Positions 59,442 to 64,000 of a DNA stretch of 64,000 nucleotides are shown in pieces (positions within the stretch are counted from its first letter, which is position 1; each line of letters starts with the position of its first letter). Where the stretch lies: contig NZ_SNWH01000004.1 of assembly GCF_004361885.1 (NCBI RefSeq), positions 161,295 to 225,294 on the forward strand. Direction: 5' to 3'. Origin of the DNA: Halomonas ventosae (lineage in GTDB: Bacteria; Pseudomonadota; Gammaproteobacteria; Pseudomonadales; Halomonadaceae). Under the pieces are notes generated by a model that was given only the letters and a program-made list of their open reading frames with translations, was not told the DNA's origin and did no database searches. Made by a program: the position numbers and the translations under genes.

Positions 59442-59467
59442 AGTTAGCAAGAGGCGAAACGCAGTAT

Positions 59468-59626
59468 TTATAAACATTTCACTGATGCCTGATTGTTGAT
59501 TAGCATGGGAGAGAGCCAGTCACGAACCGGATGAAGTTGATTGATCTCCTGGATTGATAACTTGAATTTATTAAAAAGGTGGAAGATGGTCGGTATGTTT
59601 TCGCAAGTGTCTTCGTGGAATATCAT
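59468..59626 (-). CDS. 52-residue ORF downstream of the small HTH gene
   Basis: An ATG at 59626 has a clear SD (AGGAAG, 5 nt upstream) and reads 52 codons (start MIFHEDTCENIPTIFHLF) to TAA. It follows the HTH gene by 32 bp in the same direction. The IS1380 end lies 26 bp beyond the stop, so the original C-terminus may have been cut. It could be the partner of the HTH protein; no family is recognised. Confidence 0.4.
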   Translation of the reverse strand: MIFHEDTCENIPTIFHLFNKFKLSIQEINQLHPVRDWLSPMLINNQASVKCL

Positions 59627-59658
59627 AACGCTTCCTGCTTTTATTTGATTATTTCAAG

Positions 59659-59817
59659 TTAAACTCCAACCTGAAAATTAAAAAGACGACGTAGCCTATC
59701 ATCGGACTCGGGATCAAATTTCTGTTCCGTTTCTTTATATAGCAGGGTGATTGTGGTCCTGCTCAGCTCAGTAGCTCTAGCGACAGCAGCTATGCGCACC
59801 TTATGCTCGCCCATCAT
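59659..59817 (-). CDS. small XRE-type HTH protein
   Basis: 52 residues starting MMGEHKVRIAAVARATELSR, with TTITLLYKETEQKFDPESDD; this is the compact Cro/C1 HTH typical of small phage or plasmid regulators, with the pattern MGEHK..IA.VA..T.LSR.TIT.LY. The family usually starts a few residues earlier (...CHLARMMGE), and a stop now lies upstream, so the N-terminus may be slightly shortened. It lies downstream of the island topB on the same strand and may regulate the recombinase-topB operon. Confidence 0.6.
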   Translation of the reverse strand: MMGEHKVRIAAVARATELSRTTITLLYKETEQKFDPESDDRLRRLFNFQVGV

Positions 59818-59948
59818 GCGAGCAAGATGGCATCAAAGTATGTCAGTATCCCCACTCGTAATTGTTCTATACTGACTGCCAAAAATACCACATGTCATGA
59901 GTTCCTGTCACGTTATGTGAGTTGAGGTTACTTTCCCACACAAAAATT

Positions 59949-61877
59949 TCAATTCGAGTTAGGAGTGGTCCTTTTACTTGATTTTTTTCGCCTTCTAACT
60001 ACTTTTTTACCCATACCCTTCAAGCTTGTAAAGTCTTGATTTTCGACTTCAGTAATTAATATTCCCAGGCCTTCCGTCAATGGCTGCATGAATTGCCTAT
60101 AACGCATCCGCTTTTCGCTGATTGCTTCAAGTTGAGACTCCCAGTGTGCCGTCATATCTGGAACGACCATCCGCTCAGGCAGGCTTTTCACAAGCTGCCG
60201 TCCGATTTCAGTTGAATGAATCTCTTTGCCTTTCTTAGTCAGAAACTGTCGTTTGAACAAAAGCTCGATGATTCCAGCACGGGTAGCTTCAGTCCCAAGC
60301 CCGTCTGTATCTCTGAGAACCTTTTTGATCTCCGGGTCTGATACAAATCGTGCAATCCCTGTCATAGCGGCCAGCAAGCTTGCATCTGTGAAGCGCTTCG
60401 GGGGACTTGTCTGCTTCTCGTCTATTCTGCCGTCAGTGCAGATAACAAAATCACCTTCTTTAACATTCGGCAGTGTTGCTGAAGAAAACTCAGTATTTTG
60501 CTTTTCACTTCTATTAGGCGGTAACAGCGCTTTCCATCCATCAGAAATGACTGACTTCTGCCTAGCAACGAACAAGCCGCCTTCAACCTCACTATCAATT
60601 TGATGCTCTGCATACTCGAAAGCAGGGTAGAACTGCATCAAGTATTGACGGGCAACAAGTTCGTAGACGTTCCTCTCATCCTGAGTCAAACGATCAGAAG
60701 ACATCGATCTGGACGTAGGAATAATGGCGTGGTGGGCACCCACTTTGGCGTCATTCCATGCTTTGCTTCTCAGGCAGAGGTCTGCCTTATTTACAGCATC
60801 TACTAGCCCCATTGCAGTTTTAGCAATCGAATTAGTTACGGCCTGACGTTCGTCATAGTGGCCGTTGGGCAGATATCGGCAGTCTGATCGTGGGTAGGTG
60901 ATCAGCTTGTGACGCTCATATAGCTGCTGGCATATGTCCAGAGTTTTTTGGGCGTTGAGGTTGAACCGCTTTGACGCATCAACCTGGAGACCTGATAGGT
61001 TATAAGGCAGGGGAGAGGTTTGTTTCTTCCTGTCACGTTTAACGGCCTTGACGCTTCCATTTTTCCCCTTAACTTTTTCCTGAACAAATTCAGCCAGCTT
61101 TCGTGAAAGCACACGACCTTCTTCATCCATATATGCTTCACAAGCGGAACTTGGTTTCCACTTTGCGACGAAAGACTCTCCTGTAGGTGTTTGCAGTGTG
61201 ATAAACACTTCGTAAAAAGGCTTAGATACGAAATTCTCGATCTCTCGGTCCCGGTGGACAACCAAGCCCAAGACGGGTGTCTGGACTCGCCCAATGGACA
61301 AAACTCCGTTGTAACCGGCACTTTGTCCAAGGAGGGTGCACAGACGAGTCATATTTATACCATACAGCCAATCGGCCCTTGCCCTTGCCAAGGCGGATGT
61401 TGCTAAAGATATAAAATCAGTGTTTTTGCGGAGATCATTCAAGGCCTTTCTGATAGCGGCAGGGTTCATGTCGTTGACGAGACAACGCAGCGTCGCATCA
61501 CGTTTTTCTTTACTGACGCCGGAATAATTTATGACCTCATCGACTAGAACCTGACCAACACGATCAGGGTCGCCCATGTTAACAAGCTGATCGGCTTCTT
61601 TAATAAGTTTTTTAATGGTGTTGAATTGTTTTTGTGTTTGGCTTTTGACTTCGTGCTTCCACTCGACCGGAATGATTGGGAGGTGCTCTCTTTTCCATTT
61701 TTTGTACTCGGGGTCGTAAGCTTCTGGCTCAGCCTGCTCCAGTAAATGGCCGATACACCAAGTCACAACGTCGCCACTAGCAACTTTGATAAATCCGTCA
61801 CCCTTTTGGTGTGGCTTAGGGAGTACATCTGCGACTGCTCTACCAACACTTGGCTTTTCGGCGATGTATAAAATCAA
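59949..61877 (-). CDS. topB: island-borne DNA topoisomerase III (full length, Toprim Glu replaced by Val)
   Basis: A 642-residue type IA topoisomerase aligning with E. coli TopB without gaps at the key positions: Glu7 (IAEKPS), Asp103 and Asp105 (GDPDR), and catalytic Tyr328 (LITYPRSDCRYLP). The third acidic residue of the Toprim triad, Glu107 in DPDREGQ, is Val (codon GTT at 61557-61559), two base changes from a Glu codon. It is clearly related to the broken host copy (GVLSIGRVQTPVLGLVV vs GVLSVGRVQTPVLGLVV) but AT-rich. The start overlaps the preceding small gene by ATGA. A Lys/Arg tail ends the protein. Confidence 0.92.
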   Translation of the reverse strand: MILYIAEKPSVGRAVADVLPKPHQKGDGFIKVASGDVVTWCIGHLLEQAEPEAYDPEYKKWKREHLPIIPVEWKHEVKSQTQKQFNTIKKLIKEADQLVNMGDPDRVGQVLVDEVINYSGVSKEKRDATLRCLVNDMNPAAIRKALNDLRKNTDFISLATSALARARADWLYGINMTRLCTLLGQSAGYNGVLSIGRVQTPVLGLVVHRDREIENFVSKPFYEVFITLQTPTGESFVAKWKPSSACEAYMDEEGRVLSRKLAEFVQEKVKGKNGSVKAVKRDRKKQTSPLPYNLSGLQVDASKRFNLNAQKTLDICQQLYERHKLITYPRSDCRYLPNGHYDERQAVTNSIAKTAMGLVDAVNKADLCLRSKAWNDAKVGAHHAIIPTSRSMSSDRLTQDERNVYELVARQYLMQFYPAFEYAEHQIDSEVEGGLFVARQKSVISDGWKALLPPNRSEKQNTEFSSATLPNVKEGDFVICTDGRIDEKQTSPPKRFTDASLLAAMTGIARFVSDPEIKKVLRDTDGLGTEATRAGIIELLFKRQFLTKKGKEIHSTEIGRQLVKSLPERMVVPDMTAHWESQLEAISEKRMRYRQFMQPLTEGLGILITEVENQDFTSLKGMGKKVVRRRKKSSKRTTPNSN

Positions 61878-62350
61878 CTTTCTTTACCTCGATCAAGCTT
61901 TACTACTGTAACTTTTTTCAACTCAGCCTCAAGCGCATCTATCCTCTCTAGCGCCTCATACAGAGAGAACTCCAAGTTCGCATGACGTGCTACTACGTGG
62001 TCGCAGAATTTTTTCATCTCATCTCGTTGTGACCTGTAATGCACTTTTAGCTCGTGCTCTTTGTCTCTTTGGGCTCTGAGTTTTTCTATGGATAATTTTT
62101 TGGATGCAGATGATGAAGCTGCGTCTTTTGCTTTATTCTCATTTATTATTTTTCGAGCTCTTTCTACAAACTCCACATAGTAATAAATTCCTCCTGAACT
62201 AAGTCCTGCTTCTTTATTTATGCGACTTAGGTTCAGTTTTCCATCATTTGGAGTCCGCTCTGGCTTTCCTTCGATCAGCCTTTTAAGGGCCGATTCTAGC
62301 CTTTGAGTTGTTGCCACCCCTCTTTCTGAAAGTTTATCTTCGCCACTCAT
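61874..62350 (-). CDS. small TnpC-like protein of the recombinase operon
   Basis: A 158-residue protein. The N-terminal part has a putative HTH (LNLSRINKEAGLSSGGIYYY). The C-terminal part is a charged coiled coil (ALERIDALEAELKKVTVVKL; LRAQRDKEHELKVHYRSQRD). Size, HTH and coiled coil recall TnpC of Tn554-type elements and the small partner in recombinase trios such as the gamma-mobile-trio; assignment to either is not certain. It overlaps the recombinase and topB by four bases each, so the three are translated together. Confidence 0.7.
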   Translation of the reverse strand: MSGEDKLSERGVATTQRLESALKRLIEGKPERTPNDGKLNLSRINKEAGLSSGGIYYYVEFVERARKIINENKAKDAASSSASKKLSIEKLRAQRDKEHELKVHYRSQRDEMKKFCDHVVARHANLEFSLYEALERIDALEAELKKVTVVKLDRGKES

Positions 62351-63840
62351 ATATGAAAATCCTGTCCATTGAATATGTCGAAGTCGATATTGTGCTCGGA
62401 AAAAACCTTCTCTATAGACCTGATCTCGAAGTATATCTTAGATATTACATTAGGCATATCAATTCCACTGGCCAACATAGCGTTATATTTTGCCATTAAC
62501 TTTTCCCTGGTGGGGATTAAGGATCTGGCCTTTTTAAGCGTAACAACTTTATATTGACAAACAGACATGTCGCAAATTCTATCACAATTTGGATTTGTAC
62601 AATATCCGCCTGGATGTTCAGTAATGGAAAGACGCCCTTCCTCTACCTGTTTCAGAATCTCTTCTTTGCTAAGGTATACTGTAAAATCGCCTTCAGCACG
62701 GAGATTTTTTATTCGTCTACCCTCGGGTCCTGCTAAGGTTTCAGCATCATTGTAAAGATAATAAAATATATCTGCCGTATAGTTCTTATTCTCTCCTGCT
62801 ATTTCATCCTGTAAGTCTGAGTCGATCATCATATCAAAGTGCGAGGCGAGATTGGCTTGACTTGCATACCAGGAAGTCATTGCTATGTTCATATGTTTGA
62901 ACTGATACTTTATATCTAGCAGTGACGCTAATTTGTTACGTACAAGATAAACAGCAAATGTTCGACGGAAACAGTGAGGGTGAACTTCCAAAATCTCTCC
63001 GACTTTCAGGTCTCCTTCCCTGGTAGGGTTTAAAAGATCAAATTCATTTACATCTTCTCTTGTTGCCCGATAATCTACAGAGCGAACAAACGTCCTAAGA
63101 GAGTGTGCAAGTGATTGCTTGCCGGCCCTAGGCTGATAGCCTGTTAGATATGGAAGTGTTACAAAAAGGCTATCAATATCTCTCAAGAATTTATGTCGCT
63201 CGTCAAAGTGTTCAATATCAGCCGCCTGACTTCTCCAACCTTCACGAGCAAATCTGAAAGCATCCCAGAGTAATTCAATAGCTTTCTTAACACTTGGTAT
63301 AGTTACCCAAGAAGTCTCTCTTGAAACACCACCTACATTGGGCTTGGTATGATTACCATGAAGAACCGATACTTTGATCCCTGCGTACTTCTTTTCTTTG
63401 TATGAGTCAATGTTAAAAGATTTAATCTCACCGTCTCGACATCCTGTAAATGCGGCAATAACAATATAACAAGCTCCTCTCAGCTTTGACAGCCAAGCTC
63501 CCCTGTAATCAAAGCTTACACCTAAGCTATCTAATTCGTATTTTATTCCTTTTAAAGCATATTTCCGCCGTATGCGGGCGCAAGAATATCTTTTTTCTTC
63601 GATGATCTTCGTATATTTAGTTGAAAACTCCTCATAAGATTCGGAAATCTGATGTCTGTACGGATGTAATTTTTCAATAAAACCAAGGGCCTCACTAAAA
63701 TATGCCGCCGCTATTTTTTCAGGCAAGCATACCGCTTGCGAAACCGCCTCACCATTTGGAGATAGATAAATAGAGAGCTTTTCATAGTTATCAATATTCC
63801 TTCTTATCACTCCTTTTCTTTGGGCATGAGATGCAAACAT
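62347..63840 (-). CDS. tyrosine recombinase (integrase) of the island
   Basis: A 497-residue site-specific recombinase. The catalytic residues are Arg135 (FTGCRDGEIKSF), His289 and Arg292 (HPHCFRRTFAVYLV), His316 (QFKHMNIA) and Tyr325 (MTSWYASQA). The C-terminal part contains a Cys-rich motif (GGYCTNPNCDRICDMSVC) and a helical tail, as in TnpA/TnpB-type recombinases of Tn554-like elements. It lies at the right end of the island, transcribed inward, and begins an operon with the TnpC-like and topB genes. It is the likely enzyme that placed the island in topB. Confidence 0.88.
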   Translation of the reverse strand: MFASHAQRKGVIRRNIDNYEKLSIYLSPNGEAVSQAVCLPEKIAAAYFSEALGFIEKLHPYRHQISESYEEFSTKYTKIIEEKRYSCARIRRKYALKGIKYELDSLGVSFDYRGAWLSKLRGACYIVIAAFTGCRDGEIKSFNIDSYKEKKYAGIKVSVLHGNHTKPNVGGVSRETSWVTIPSVKKAIELLWDAFRFAREGWRSQAADIEHFDERHKFLRDIDSLFVTLPYLTGYQPRAGKQSLAHSLRTFVRSVDYRATREDVNEFDLLNPTREGDLKVGEILEVHPHCFRRTFAVYLVRNKLASLLDIKYQFKHMNIAMTSWYASQANLASHFDMMIDSDLQDEIAGENKNYTADIFYYLYNDAETLAGPEGRRIKNLRAEGDFTVYLSKEEILKQVEEGRLSITEHPGGYCTNPNCDRICDMSVCQYKVVTLKKARSLIPTREKLMAKYNAMLASGIDMPNVISKIYFEIRSIEKVFSEHNIDFDIFNGQDFHI

Positions 63841-63890
63841 AAGGTGGTTTTTCCATGTCTTGTATTTTAGTTTTTGTGTAACTATTCAGC

Positions 63891-64000
63891 TCACGCCGCC
63901 TGATCCAGGTCGTCCTGTCGCATGAAATCCGGCACTTCACCCGTAAAGAGCTGCTCCAGTGCCGTATGTGCCGCCAGCCCCTGCTTGACCGCGGTCGAGA
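63891..64000 (-). CDS. 3' end of an unidentified GC-rich gene
   Basis: The minus-strand frame is open from the window edge and ends TGA at 63891-63893 with ...DFMRQDDLDQAA. Only about 36 residues are visible and no family is recognised. The GC-rich codons contrast with the recombinase gene 50 bp away and suggest that the island boundary or another insertion lies between. It is not the missing N-terminus of TopB. Confidence 0.5.
   Translation of the reverse strand, partial: STAVKQGLAAHTALEQLFTGEVPDFMRQDDLDQAA

Larger units (their letters stand above)
36318..63885. mobile_element. genomic island inserted in topB, with CBASS, amino-acid biosynthesis cluster and recombinase-TopB module
   Basis: The left edge is defined by the break in topB at 36317/36318 and a sharp fall in GC. 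At the right end, a tyrosine recombinase operon is followed by a return to GC-rich sequence after about 63885. The hexamer ACTATT occurs in the same orientation near both edges (36323-36328 and 63881-63886) and could be a crossover core, but it is short. The expected topB 5' fragment is not found right of 63885, so the true right boundary may lie outside, or another insertion intervenes. Confidence 0.65.

Overview
The window looks like chromosomal DNA of a halophilic gammaproteobacterium, most likely a Halomonadaceae member. That placement is inferred from high GC, the Pseudomonas/Halomonas-type algU-mucA-mucB-mucD block, a GacS-type hybrid kinase and monofunctional RelA; no rRNA or tRNA is present to confirm it. 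A GC-rich core of about 36.3 kb is interrupted by a mosaic, much more AT-rich island that runs to nearly the right edge.

Core, left to right: 3' end of dinG; DAHP synthase (minus); the envelope-stress operon algU/rpoE-mucA-mucB-mucD (no mucC); an outer-membrane porin; the translation/processing/repair operon lepA-lepB-rnc-era-recO-pdxJ-acpS; gacS/barA (minus) divergent from cysM-rlmD-relA-mazG-ppc; a copper region (copper P-type ATPase, SHOCT protein, a MerR-type operator, a decayed DUF5676 gene and an lgt fragment); lemA with two TPM-domain genes; a small outer-membrane protein; panE; and the 3' part of topB.

Island (about 36318 to about 63885): host topB is broken inside the codons of its DPDREGQ Toprim motif. 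Next to the break is a complete type II CBASS operon (CD-NTase, E1-E2 ligase Cap2, JAB peptidase Cap3, 2TM-SAVED effector). Then come an orphan LysR gene and a damaged IS21 inserted in an ISL3 remnant. The centre is an apparently undescribed minus-strand operon of eight genes: ferredoxin, haem-oxygenase-like diiron oxidase, PF10014-type 2-oxoglutarate dioxygenase, ThiF/E1-like adenylating enzyme, fold-type-I PLP enzyme, type 2 ArgC, a DapF-like protein with both catalytic cysteines replaced by serine, and a phosphinothricin-acetyltransferase-like GNAT. A LysR gene, a B12-type radical SAM enzyme and a LysE/RhtB exporter follow. Together they suggest a modified free amino acid that is made, self-acetylated for protection and exported. 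A nest of ISL3, IS66 and IS1380 fragments closes this part.

The right end is a mobility operon of tyrosine recombinase, small TnpC-like protein and a full-length TopB, with ATGA overlaps. The island TopB has Val in place of the third Toprim acidic residue, exactly at the motif where the island broke the host gene. This suggests an element that targets topB, brings a replacement, and may have altered its own copy so that it is not a target. Two small ORFs, one an XRE-type HTH protein, lie downstream of the island topB.
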